Shown here: one piece after another, positions 1 to 11,015 of the stretch
Layout: each line of letters starts with the position of its first letter
How positions within the stretch are numbered: position 1 is the first letter of the stretch
Source of the DNA: Hydractinia symbiolongicarpus
Lineage: Eukaryota > Cnidaria > Hydrozoa > Anthoathecata > Hydractiniidae
Assembly: GCF_029227915.1 (NCBI RefSeq)
Contig: NC_079876.1
Coordinates: 64,001-128,000 of the forward strand
Direction: 5' to 3'
DNA: 64,000 bases
Made by a program: the position numbers and the translations under genes
The notes under the pieces: generated by a model
The model's database searches: none
Seen by the model: the letters and a program-made list of their open reading frames with translations, nothing else
What the model was told of the DNA's origin: nothing

Positions 1-90
1 TAAAACTACAAGTGTCATGGGCTTTAGTGGTGAAATAATAATTTAAAAAATCGTTTGGGGAAATGAGTTTACTCCCTGGGTACTTTCTTT

Positions 91-108
91 GTATACTTTT
101 GACTATAC
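91..108. other. GTATA/TATAC dyad in the monomer
   Basis: GTATA at 91-95 and TATAC at 104-108 are inverted repeats around an 8-base loop, CTTTTGAC (index 40-57). Family F changes the loop to CATTCGAC and keeps both arms. At about 3948 and 7603 the right side reads GAGTATAC or AAGTATAC, which lengthens the arms to six bases. Arms are broken in I (TATATGGG), L (CTATGCGG), the 4112 and 7157 types (GTAAAC) and the GACTAAAC and GACTAGAC variants. Confidence 0.7.
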
Positions 109-121
109 GGGCCGAGTCCGG

Positions 122-136
122 GATTTACGGGAAATC
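122..136. other. GATTT/AAATC dyad in the monomer
   Basis: GATTT (122-126) and AAATC (132-136) pair around the loop ACGGG (index 71-85). The right arm is changed in family C (GGGAAGTC) and family G (GGGAAAAC) and kept in A, B, D, E, F and H. It is a short dyad and could be incidental; it is listed because it lies next to the other two. Confidence 0.5.
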
Positions 137-184
137 GCAGGTTTTCGTTTGCCGGCGATTAAACTTCTTTTATTCAGCGTCTCA

Positions 185-206
185 TCAAAAATGAAAACAT
201 TTTTGA
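185..206. other. 9-bp-arm dyad (potential hairpin or cruciform) in the monomer
   Basis: Bases 185-193 (TCAAAAATG) and 198-206 (CATTTTTGA) are perfect reverse complements around an AAAA loop at 194-197. In consensus coordinates this is index 134-155. It recurs intact in monomers ending CATTTTTGAAAAC. It is weakened by one mismatch in monomers with CATTTTTAAAAAC, in most A-family units (CATTTCTGAAAAC), in G units (AAAAAGGAAAAC) and in units with AAAAATAAAAAC, and is largely lost in H (ATGAAAAAAATTTT). The symmetry is directly visible; extrusion or protein binding is unproven. Confidence 0.8.
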
Positions 207-1269
207 AAACTACAAGTCTCATGCGTTTTAGTGGTGAAAAAATAATTTAAAAAATCGTTCGGGAAATGAGTTTACACCCTGGATACTTTCTGTGTATACT
301 TTTGACTATAAGGGCCGAGTCCGGGATTTACGGGAAATCGCAGGTTTTCGTTTGCCGGCGATTAAACTTCTTTTATTCAGCGTCTCATCAAAAATGAAAA
401 CATTTTTAAAAACTACAAGTCTCATGCGTTTTAGTGGTGAAAAAATAATTTAAAAATTCGTTCGGGAAATAAGTTTACTCTCTGGGTACTTTCCTTGTAT
501 ACTTTTGACTATACGGGCCGATTCCGGGATTTACGGGAAGTCGCAGGTTTTCGTTTGCCGGCGATTAAACTTCTTATATTCAGCGTCTCATCAAAAATGA
601 AAACATTTTTGAAAACTACAAGTCTCATGCGTTTTAGTGGTGAAAAAATAATTTAAAAAATCGTTCGGGAAATGAGTTTACACCCTGGGTACTTTCTTTG
701 TATACTTTTGACTATACGGGCCGAGTCCTGGATTTACGGGAAATCGCAGGTTTTCGTTTGCCGGCGATTAAACTTCTTTTATATAGCGTCTCATCAAAAA
801 TAAAAACATTTTTGAAAACTTCAAGTCTCATGCGTTTTAGTGGTGAAAAAATAATTTAAAAATTCGTTCGGGAAAGGAGTTTACTCACTGGGTACTTTCC
901 TTGTATACTTTTGACTATACGGGCCGAGTCCGGGATTTACGGGAAATCGCGGGTTTTCGTTTGCCGGCGATTAAACATCTTTTATTCAGCGTCTCATCAA
1001 AAATGAAAACATTTTCAAAAACTACAAGTCCCATGGGCTTTAGTGGTGAAATAATAATTTAAAAAATCGTTTGGGAAATGAGTTTACTCCCTGGGTACTT
1101 TCTTTGTATACTTTTGACTATACGGGCCGAGTCCAGGATTTACGGGAAATCGCAGGTTTTCGTTTGCCGGCGATTAAATTTCTTTTATTCAGCGTCTCAT
1201 CAAAAATGAAAACATTTATGAAAACTACAAGTCTCATGCGTTTTAGTGGTGAAAAAATAATTTAAAAAA

Positions 1270-2487
1270 TCGTTCGGGAAATGAGTTGACTCCCTGGGTA
1301 CTTTCTTTGTATACTTTTGACTATACGGGCCGAGTCCGGGATTTACGGGAAATCGCGGATTTTTGTTTGCCGGCGATTTCACCACTTTCATTAAGCGTCT
1401 CATCAAAAATGAAAACATTTTTGAAAACTACAAGTCTCATGCGTTTTAGTGGTGAAAAAATAATTTAAAAAATCGTTCGGGAAATGAGTTTACTCCCTGG
1501 GTACTTTCTTTGTATACTTTTGACTATACGGGCCAAGCCCCGGATTTACGGGAAAACGCGGGATTTCGTTTGCCGGCGATTAAACCTCTTTCTTTAAGCG
1601 TCTCATCAAAAAGGAAAACATTTTTGAAAACTACAAGTCTCATACGTTTTAGTGGTGAAAAAATAATTTAAAAAATCGTTCGGGAAATGAGTTTACTCCC
1701 TGGGTACTTTCTTTGTATACTTTTTACTATACGGGCCGAGTCCGGGATTTACGGGAAGTCGCGGGTTTTCGTTTGCCGGCGATTAAACTTCTTTTATTCA
1801 GCGTCTCATTAAAAATGAAAACAATTTTAAAAACTACAAGTCTCATGGGCTTTAGTGGTGAAATAATAATTTGAAAAATCGTTCGGGAAATGAGTTTACA
1901 CCCCGGGTACTTTCTTTGTATACTTTTGACTATACGGGCCGAGTCCGGGATTTACGGGAAATCGCAGGTTTTCGTTTGCCGGCGATTAAACTTCTTTTAT
2001 TCAGCGTCTCATCAAAAATGAAAACATTTTTGAAAACTACAAGTCTCATGCGTTTTAGTGGTGAAAAAAGAATTTAAAAAATCGTTCGGGAAATGAGTTT
2101 ACTCCCTGGGTACTTTCTTTGTATACTTTTGACTATACGGGCCGAGTCCGGGATTTACGGGAAGTCGCGGGTTTTCGTTTGCCGGCGATTAAACTTCTTT
2201 TATTCAGCGTCTCATCAAAAATGAAAACATTTTGAAAAACTACAAGTCTCATGGGCTTTAGTGGTGAAATAATAATTTAAAAAATCGTTCGGGAAATGAG
2301 TTTACACCCTGGGTACTTTCTTTGTATACTTTTGACTATACGGGCCGAGTCCAAGATTTACGGGAAATCGCAGGTTTTCGTTTGCCGGCGATTAAATTTC
2401 TTTTATTCAGCGTCTCATCAAAAATGAAAACATTTATGAAAACTACAAGTCTCATGCGTTTTAGTGGTGAAAAAATAATTTAAAAAA
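1270..2487 (+). repeat. 6-monomer unit, copy 1 (1218 bp)
   Basis: Six monomers that repeat immediately at 2488-3705 and again at 4315-5532 and 5533-6750. The last monomer (2285) is chimeric. Its left part carries GTCCAAGATT like the unit at 3503, while its right part carries AAATTTCTTTTATTC and CATTTATGAAAAC like the unit at 1067, which precedes 1270. That is the expected footprint of an in-register exchange that created the duplication. Confidence 0.9.
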
Positions 2488-3705
2488 TCGTTCGGGAAAT
2501 GAGTTGACTCCCTGGGTACTTTCTTTGTATACTTTTGACTATACGGGCCGAGTCCGGGATTTACGGGAAATCGCGGATTTTTGTTTGCCGGCGATTTCAC
2601 CACTTTCATTAAGCGTCTCATCAAAAATGAAAACATTTTTGAAAACTACAAGTCTCATGCGTTTTAGTGGTGAAAAAATAATTTAAAAAATCGTTCGGGA
2701 AATGAGTTTACTCCCTGGGTACTTTCTTTGTATACTTTTGACTATACGGGCCAAGCCCCGGATTTACGGGAAAACGCGGGATTTCGTTTGCCGGCGATTA
2801 AACCTCTTTCTTTAAGCGTCTCATCAAAAAGGAAAACATTTTTGAAAACTACAAGTCTCATACGTTTTAGTGGTGAAAAAATAATTTAAAAAATCGTTCG
2901 GGAAATGAGTTTACTCCCTGGGTACTTTCTTTGTATACTTTTTACTATACGGGCCGAGTCCGGGATTTACGGGAAGTCGCGGGTTTTCGTTTGCCGGCGA
3001 TTAAACTTCTTTTATTCAGCGTCTCATTAAAAATGAAAACAATTTTAAAAACTACAAGTCTCATGGGCTTTAGTGGTGAAATAATAATTTGAAAAATCGT
3101 TCGGGAAATGAGTTTACACCCCGGGTACTTTCTTTGTATACTTTTGACTATACGGGCCGAGTCCGGGATTTACGGGAAATCGCAGGTTTTCGTTTGCCGG
3201 CGATTAAACTTCTTTTATTCAGCGTCTCATCAAAAATGAAAACATTTTTGAAAACTACAAGTCTCATGCGTTTTAGTGGTGAAAAAAGAATTTAAAAAAT
3301 CGTTCGGGAAATGAGTTTACTCCCTGGGTACTTTCTTTGTATACTTTTGACTATACGGGCCGAGTCCGGGATTTACGGGAAGTCGCGGGTTTTCGTTTGC
3401 CGGCGATTAAACTTCTTTTATTCAGCGTCTCATCAAAAATGAAAACATTTTGAAAAACTACAAGTCTCATGGGCTTTAGTGGTGAAATAATAATTTAAAA
3501 AATCGTTCGGGAAATGAGTTTACACCCTGGGTACTTTCTTTGTATACTTTTGACTATACGGGCCGAGTCCAAGATTTACGGGAAATCGCAGGTTTTCGTT
3601 TGCCGGCGATTAAACCACTTTCATTCAGCGTCTCATCAAAAATGAAAACATTTTTAAAAACTACAAGTCTCATGGGCTTTAGTGGTGAAATAATAATTTA
3701 AAAAA
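2488..3705 (+). repeat. 6-monomer unit, copy 2 (1218 bp)
   Basis: It matches 1270-2487 except in the right part of the final monomer (3503), which reads AAACCACTTTCATTCAGC and continues into the 3706 type instead of back into the unit start. This non-chimeric end is probably the ancestral arrangement. Confidence 0.88.
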
Positions 3706-4314
3706 TCGTTTGGGAAATGAGTTTACTCCCTGGGTACTTTCCTTGTATACTTTTAACTATACGGGCCGAGTCCGGGATTTACGGGAAATCGCGGGTTTTT
3801 GTTTGCCGGCGATTAAACATCTTTTATTCAGCGTTTCATCAAAAATGAAAACATTTTTAAAAACTACAAGTCTCATGGGCTTTAGTGGTGAAATAGTAAT
3901 TTAACAAATCGTTTGGGAAATGAGTTTACTCCCTGGGTACTTTCTTTGTATACTTTTGAGTATACGGGCCGAGTCCGGGATTTACGGGAAATCGCAGGTT
4001 TTCGTTTGCCGGCGATTAAACTTCTTTTATTCAGCGTCTCATCAAAAATGAAAACATTTTTAAAAACTACAAGTCTCATGGGCTTTAGTGGTGAAACAAT
4101 AACTTAAAAAATCGTTCGGGAAATGAGTTTACTCCCTGGGTACTTTCTTTGTAAACTTTTGTCTATACGGGCCGAGTCCGGGATTTAGGGGAAATCGCAG
4201 GTTTTCGTTTGCCGGCGATTAAACTTCTTTTATTCAGAGTCTCATCAAAAATGAAAACATTTTTAAAAACTACAAGTCTCATGGGCTTTAGTGGTGAAAC
4301 AATAACTTAAAAAA

Positions 4315-4517
4315 TCGTTCGGGAAATGAGTTTACTCCCTGGGTACTTTCTTTGTATACTTTTGACTATACGGGCCGAGTCCGGGATTTACGGGAAATCG
4401 CGGATTTTTGTTTGCCGGCGATTTCACCACTTTCATTAAGCGTCTCATCAAAAATGAAAACATTTTTGAAAACTACAAGTCTCATGCGTTTTAGTGGTGA
4501 AAAAATAATTTAAAAAA
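4315..4517 (+). repeat. chimeric junction monomer of the 3045-bp duplication
   Basis: Left end as the 7360 type (GAGTTTACTCCC), right part as the 1270 type (GCGGATTTTTG, GATTTCACCAC). The switch falls at index 20-42, within a stretch shared by both parents, and register is preserved at 203 bp. Confidence 0.8.
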
Positions 4518-7359
4518 TCGTTCGGGAAATGAGTTTACTCCCTGGGTACTTTCTTTGTATACTTTTGACTATACGGGCCAAGCCCCGGATTTACGGGAAA
4601 ACGCGGGATTTCGTTTGCCGGCGATTAAACCTCTTTCTTTAAGCGTCTCATCAAAAAGGAAAACATTTTTGAAAACTACAAGTCTCATACGTTTTAGTGG
4701 TGAAAAAATAATTTAAAAAATCGTTCGGGAAATGAGTTTACTCCCTGGGTACTTTCTTTGTATACTTTTTACTATACGGGCCGAGTCCGGGATTTACGGG
4801 AAGTCGCGGGTTTTCGTTTGCCGGCGATTAAACTTCTTTTATTCAGCGTCTCATTAAAAATGAAAACAATTTTAAAAACTACAAGTCTCATGGGCTTTAG
4901 TGGTGAAATAATAATTTGAAAAATCGTTCGGGAAATGAGTTTACACCCCGGGTACTTTCTTTGTATACTTTTGACTATACGGGCCGAGTCCGGGATTTAC
5001 GGGAAATCGCAGGTTTTCGTTTGCCGGCGATTAAACTTCTTTTATTCAGCGTCTCATCAAAAATGAAAACATTTTTGAAAACTACAAGTCTCATGCGTTT
5101 TAGTGGTGAAAAAAGAATTTAAAAAATCGTTCGGGAAATGAGTTTACTCCCTGGGTACTTTCTTTGTATACTTTTGACTATACGGGCCGAGTCCGGGATT
5201 TACGGGAAGTCGCGGGTTTTCGTTTGCCGGCGATTAAACTTCTTTTATTCAGCGTCTCATCAAAAATGAAAACATTTTGAAAAACTACAAGTCTCATGGG
5301 CTTTAGTGGTGAAATAATAATTTAAAAAATCGTTCGGGAAATGAGTTTACACCCTGGGTACTTTCTTTGTATACTTTTGACTATACGGGCCGAGTCCAAG
5401 ATTTACGGGAAATCGCAGGTTTTCGTTTGCCGGCGATTAAATTTCTTTTATTCAGCGTCTCATCAAAAATGAAAACATTTATGAAAACTACAAGTCTCAT
5501 GCGTTTTAGTGGTGAAAAAATAATTTAAAAAATCGTTCGGGAAATGAGTTGACTCCCTGGGTACTTTCTTTGTATACTTTTGACTATACGGGCCGAGTCC
5601 GGGATTTACGGGAAATCGCGGATTTTTGTTTGCCGGCGATTTCACCACTTTCATTAAGCGTCTCATCAAAAATGAAAACATTTTTGAAAACTACAAGTCT
5701 CATGCGTTTTAGTGGTGAAAAAATAATTTAAAAAATCGTTCGGGAAATGAGTTTACTCCCTGGGTACTTTCTTTGTATACTTTTGACTATACGGGCCAAG
5801 CCCCGGATTTACGGGAAAACGCGGGATTTCGTTTGCCGGCGATTAAACCTCTTTCTTTAAGCGTCTCATCAAAAAGGAAAACATTTTTGAAAACTACAAG
5901 TCTCATACGTTTTAGTGGTGAAAAAATAATTTAAAAAATCGTTCGGGAAATGAGTTTACTCCCTGGGTACTTTCTTTGTATACTTTTTACTATACGGGCC
6001 GAGTCCGGGATTTACGGGAAGTCGCGGGTTTTCGTTTGCCGGCGATTAAACTTCTTTTATTCAGCGTCTCATTAAAAATGAAAACAATTTTAAAAACTAC
6101 AAGTCTCATGGGCTTTAGTGGTGAAATAATAATTTGAAAAATCGTTCGGGAAATGAGTTTACACCCCGGGTACTTTCTTTGTATACTTTTGACTATACGG
6201 GCCGAGTCCGGGATTTACGGGAAATCGCAGGTTTTCGTTTGCCGGCGATTAAACTTCTTTTATTCAGCGTCTCATCAAAAATGAAAACATTTTTGAAAAC
6301 TACAAGTCTCATGCGTTTTAGTGGTGAAAAAAGAATTTAAAAAATCGTTCGGGAAATGAGTTTACTCCCTGGGTACTTTCTTTGTATACTTTTGACTATA
6401 CGGGCCGAGTCCGGGATTTACGGGAAGTCGCGGGTTTTCGTTTGCCGGCGATTAAACTTCTTTTATTCAGCGTCTCATCAAAAATGAAAACATTTTGAAA
6501 AACTACAAGTCTCATGGGCTTTAGTGGTGAAATAATAATTTAAAAAATCGTTCGGGAAATGAGTTTACACCCTGGGTACTTTCTTTGTATACTTTTGACT
6601 ATACGGGCCGAGTCCAAGATTTACGGGAAATCGCAGGTTTTCGTTTGCCGGCGATTAAACCACTTTCATTCAGCGTCTCATCAAAAATGAAAACATTTTT
6701 AAAAACTACAAGTCTCATGGGCTTTAGTGGTGAAATAATAATTTAAAAAATCGTTTGGGAAATGAGTTTACTCCCTGGGTACTTTCCTTGTATACTTTTA
6801 ACTATACGGGCCGAGTCCGGGATTTACGGGAAATCGCGGGTTTTTGTTTGCCGGCGATTAAACATCTTTTATTCAGCGTTTCATCAAAAATGAAAACATT
6901 TTTAAAAACTACAAGTCTCATGGGCTTTAGTGGTGAAATAGTAATTTAACAAATCGTTTGGGAAATGAGTTTACTCCCTGGGTACTTTCTTTGTATACTT
7001 TTGAGTATACGGGCCGAGTCCGGGATTTACGGGAAATCGCAGGTTTTCGTTTGCCGGCGATTAAACTTCTTTTATTCAGCGTCTCATCAAAAATGAAAAC
7101 ATTTTTAAAAACTACAAGTCTCATGGGCTTTAGTGGTGAAACAATAACTTAAAAAATCGTTCGGGAAATGAGTTTACTCCCTGGGTACTTTCTTTGTAAA
7201 CTTTTGTCTATACGGGCCGAGTCCGGGATTTAGGGGAAATCGCAGGTTTTCGTTTGCCGGCGATTAAACTTCTTTTATTCAGAGTCTCATCAAAAATGAA
7301 AACATTTTTAAAAACTACAAGTCTCATGGGCTTTAGTGGTGAAACAATAACTTAAAAAA
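4315..7359 (+). repeat. 15-monomer duplication, copy 2 (3045 bp)
   Basis: Second copy of 1270-4314, again with the nested 6-mers (4315-5532 and 5533-6750) and the three trailing monomers (6751, 6954, 7157). The first monomer is chimeric. It starts GAGTTTACTCCC like the 7360 type (T at 4333) but has GTATAC rather than GTAAAC at about 4354 and GATTTCACCAC later, like 1270. The exchange therefore falls between about 4334 and 4356. Confidence 0.9.
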
Positions 7360-7766
7360 TCGTTCGGGAAATGAGTTTACTCCCTGGGTACTTTCTTTGT
7401 AAACTTTTGTCTATACGGGCCGAGTCCAGGATTTAGGGGAAATCGCAGGTTTTCGTTTGCCGGCGATTAAACTTCTTTTATTCAGAGTCTCATCAAAAAT
7501 TAAAACATTTTTGAAAACTACAAGTCTCATGCGTTTTAGTGGTGAAAAAATAATTTAAAAATTCGTTTGGGAAATGAGTTTACTCCCTGGGTACTTTTCT
7601 TTGTATACTTTTAAGTATACGGGCCGAGTCCGGGATTTACGATAAATCGCAGGTTTTCGTTTGCCGGCGATTAAACTTCTTTTATTCAGCGTCTCATCAA
7701 AAATGAAAACATTTTTGAAAACTACAAGTCTCATGCGTTTTAGTGGTGAAAAAATAATTTAAAAAA

Positions 7767-8578
7767 TCGTTCGGGAAATGCATTTACACCCTGGGTACTT
7801 TCTTTGTATACTTTTGACTATACAGACCGAGTCCGAGATTTACGGGAAATCAAAGGTTTTCGTTTGCCGGCGATTAAGCTTCTTTTATTCAGCGTCTCAT
7901 CAAAAATGAAAACATTTTTAAAACTACAAGTGTCATGGGCTTTAGTGGTGAAATAATAATTTAAAAAATCGTTTGGGGAAATGAGTTTACTCCCTGGGTA
8001 CTTTCTTTGTATACTTTTGACTATACGGGCCGAGTCCGGGATTTACGGGAAATCGCAGGTTTTCGTTTGCCGGCGATTAAACTTCTTTTATTCAGCGTCT
8101 CATCAAAAATGAAAACATTTTTGAAAACTACAAGTCTCATGCGTTTTAGTGGTGAAAAAATAATTTAAAAAATCGTTCGGGAAATGAGTTTACACCCTGG
8201 ATACTTTCTGTGTATACTTTTGACTATAAGGGCCGAGTCCGGGATTTACGGGAAATCGCAGGTTTTCGTTTGCCGGCGATTAAACTTCTTTTATTCAGCG
8301 TCTCATCAAAAATGAAAACATTTTTAAAAACTACAAGTCTCATGCGTTTTAGTGGTGAAAAAATAATTTAAAAATTCGTTCGGGAAATAAGTTTACTCTC
8401 TGGGTACTTTCCTTGTATACTTTTGACTATACGGGCCGATTCCGGGATTTACGGGAAGTCGCAGGTTTTCGTTTGCCGGCGATTAAACTTCTTATATTCA
8501 GCGTCTCATCAAAAATGAAAACATTTTTGAAAACTACAAGTCTCATGCGTTTTAGTGGTGAAAAAATAATTTAAAAAA
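7767..8578 (+). repeat. 4-monomer unit, copy 1 (812 bp)
   Basis: Four monomers: a divergent one (7767) with TATACAGACCGAGTCCGAG, AAATCAAAGG and GATTAAGCTTC, then the same three types as 51, 255 and 458. It repeats directly at 8579-9391. The truncated monomer at the window's left edge (bases 1-50, AAACTACAAGTGTCATGGGC) is the tail of the divergent type, so the block is also present at the left edge. Confidence 0.88.
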
Positions 8579-9391
8579 TCGTTCGGGAAATGCATTTACA
8601 CCCTGGGTACTTTCTTTGTATACTTTTGACTATACAGACCGAGTCCGAGATTTACGGGAAATCAAAGGTTTTCGTTTGCCGGCGATTAAGCTTCTTTTAT
8701 TCAGCGTCTCATCAAAAATGAAAACATTTTTAAAACTACAAGTGTCATGGGCTTTAGTGGTGAAATAATAATTTAAAAAATCGTTTGGGGAAATGAGTTT
8801 ACTCCCTGGGTACTTTCTTTGTATACTTTTGACTATACGGGCCGAGTCCGGGATTTACGGGAAATCGCAGGTTTTCGTTTGCCGGCGATTAAACTTCTTT
8901 TATTCAGCGTCTCATCAAAAATGAAAACATTTTTAAAAACTACAAGTCTCATGCGTTTTAGTGGTGAAAAAATAATTTAAAAAATCGTTCGGGAAATGAG
9001 TTTACACCCTGGATACTTTCTGTGTATACTTTTGACTATAAGGGCCGAGTCCGGGATTTACGGGAAATCGCAGGTGTTCGTTTGCCGGCGATTAAACTTC
9101 TTTTATTCAGCGTCTCATCAAAAATGAAAACATTTTTGAAAACTACAAGTCTCATGCGTTTTAGTGGTGAAAAATATAATTTAAAAATTCGTTCGGGAAA
9201 TAAGTTTACTCTCTGGGTACTTTCCTTGTATACTTTTGACTATACGGGCCGATTCCGGGATTTACGGGAAGTCGCAGGTTTTCGTTTGCCGGCGATTAAA
9301 CTTCTTATATTCAGCGTCTCATCAAAAATGAAAACATTTTTGAAAACTACAAGTCTCATGCGTTTTAGTGGTGAAAAAATAATTTAAAAAT
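8579..9391 (+). repeat. 4-monomer unit, copy 2 (813 bp)
   Basis: Direct repeat of 7767-8578. It differs by small changes, including GGTGTTCG at about 9074 and one extra base near 9175 (GAAAAATATAATTT). That insertion makes the monomer 204 bp, which keeps the reading frame in phase across the unit boundary and is why a 121-codon open frame appears at 9022-9387. The frame has no other sign of being a gene. Confidence 0.88.
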
Positions 9392-11015
9392 TCGTTCGGG
9401 AAATGAGTTTACTCACTGGGTACTTTCCTTGTATACTTTTGACTATACGGGCCGAGTCCGGGATTTACGGGAAATCGCGGGTTTTCGTTTGCCGGCGATT
9501 AAACATCTTTTATTCAGCGTCTCATCAAAAATGAAAACATTTTCAAAAACTACAAGTCCCATGGGCTTTAGTGGTGAAATAATAATTTAAAAAATCGTTT
9601 GGGAAATGAGTTTACTCCCTGGGTACTTTCTTTGTATACTTTTGACTATACGGGCCGAGTCCAGGATTTACGGGAAATCGCAGGTTTTCGTTTGCCGGCG
9701 ATTAAATTTCTTTTATTCAGCGTCTCATCAAAAATGAAAACATTTATGAAAACTACAAGTCTCATGCGTTTTAGTGGTGAAAAAATAATTTAAAAAATCG
9801 TTCGGGAAATGAGTTGACTCCCTGGGTACTTTCTTTGTATACTTTTGACTATACGGGCCGAGTCCGGGATTTACGGGAAATCGCGGATTTTTGTTTGCCG
9901 GCGATTAAACCACTTTCATTAAGCGTCTCATCAAAAATGAAAACATTTCTGAAAACTACAAGTCTCATGCGTTTTAGTGGTGAAAAAATAATTTAAAAAA
10001 TCGTTCGGGAAATGAGTTGACTCCCTGGGTACTTTCTTTGTATACTTTTGACTATACGGGCCGAGTCCGGGATTTACGGGAAATCGCGGATTTTTGTTTG
10101 CCGGCGATTTCACCACTTTCATTAAGCGTCTCATCAAAAATGAAAACATTTTTGAAAACTACAAGTCTCATGCGTTTTAGTGGTGAAAAAATAATTTAAA
10201 AAATCGTTCGGGAAATGAGTTGACTCCCTGGGTACTTTCTTTGTATACTTTTGACTATACGGGCCGAGTCCGGGATTTACGGGAAATCGCGGATTTTTGT
10301 TTGCCGGCGATTAAACCACTTTCATTAAGCGTCTCATCAAAAATGAAAACATTTCTGAAAACTACAAGTCTCATGCGTTTTAGTGGTGAAAAAATAATTT
10401 AAAAAATCGTTCGGGAAATCAGGTTACACCCCGGGTACTTTTTTTGTATACTTTTGACTATACGGGCCGAGTCCGGGATTTACGGGAAATCGCAGGTTTT
10501 CGTTTGCCGGCGATTAAACTTCTTTTATTCAGCGTCTCATCAAAAAAGAAAACATTTTTGAAAACTACAATTCTCATGCGTTTTAGTGGTGAAAAGATAA
10601 TTTAAAAAATCGTTCGGGAAATGAGTTTACTCCCTGGGTACTTTCTTTGTATACTTTTGACTATACGGGCCGAGTCCGGGATTTACGGGAAGTCGCGGGT
10701 TTTCGTTTGCCGGCGATTAAACTTCTTTTATTCAGCGTCTCATCAAAAATGAAAACATTTTTAAAAACTACAAGTCTCGTGGGCTTTAGTGGTGAAATAA
10801 TAATTTGAAAAATCGTTCGGGAAATGAGTTTACACCCCGGGTACTTTCTTTGTATACTTTTGACTATACGGGCTGAGTCCGGGATTTACGGGAAATCGCA
10901 GGTTTTCGTTTGCCGGCGATTAAACTTCTTTTATATAGCGTCTCATCAAAAATGAAAACATTTTTGAAAACTTCAAGTCTCATGCGTTTTAGTGGTGAAA
11001 AAATAATTTAAAAAT
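9392..11015 (+). repeat. 8-monomer unit (1624 bp)
   Basis: The order is the 864-like type (9392), 1067-like type (9595), A, A with GATTTCACC (10001), A, B (10407), C (10610) and a D-like chimera (10813). The last monomer starts as family D (GGGCTGAGTCC) and ends as the 661 type (TTTTATATAGCG, AAAACTTCAAG), then leads into another 864-like unit at 11016. The unit recurs at 11016-12842 with one extra G monomer. Confidence 0.85.

Larger units (their letters stand above)
51..254 (+). repeat. first complete monomer, reference for indexing
   Basis: This is the first whole unit and lies close to the consensus, apart from one extra G in the run at 57-60 that makes it 204 bp and a T at 56. It shows the blocks found in nearly all copies: ACTTTCTTTGTATAC, TTTGCCGGCGATTA, GCGTCTCATCAAAAATG, CTACAAGTCTCATG and AGTGGTGAAA. 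The monomer is bipartite. The first ~120 bases are about 44% GC and carry ten of the twelve CpGs, and the last ~83 bases are about 28% GC with A- and T-tracts. Recurrent sites for BstZ17I (GTATAC), NaeI (GCCGGC) and Esp3I (CGTCTC) predict a 203-bp ladder on digestion. Confidence 0.95.
1..1269 (+). repeat. left-edge block of diverse monomers
   Basis: After a 50-base partial unit come monomers at 51, 255, 458, 661, 864 and 1067. They carry private variants such as CTGGATACTTTCTGTG (255), AAATAAGTTTACTCTCTGG and GGCCGATTCC (458), TTTTATATAGCG with AAAACTTCAAG (661), GGGAAAGGAG (864) and AAATTTCTTTTATTC with CATTTATGAAAAC (1067). The same order, without the 661 type, recurs at 8781-9797. These units are less homogenised than the A-F families further right. 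Confidence 0.85.
1270..4314 (+). repeat. 15-monomer duplication, copy 1 (3045 bp)
   Basis: Fifteen monomers that recur at +3045 with essentially the same variants in the same order. It contains two nested copies of a 6-monomer unit (1270-2487 and 2488-3705) followed by three further monomers at 3706, 3909 and 4112. Diagnostic marks include GATTTCACCAC (1270), GGCCAAGCCCCGG (1473), TTTTTACTATACGG (1676), GAAAAAAGAATTT (1879), CATTTTGAAAAAC (2082) and GTCCAAGATTTAC (2285). Confidence 0.9.

Noticed and set aside
51-254. CENP-B box
   Set aside because: The nearest match, TTCGGGAAATGAG, has the TTCG and the spaced A but lacks the CGGG end of the core. No better match was seen by eye on either strand in the main families.
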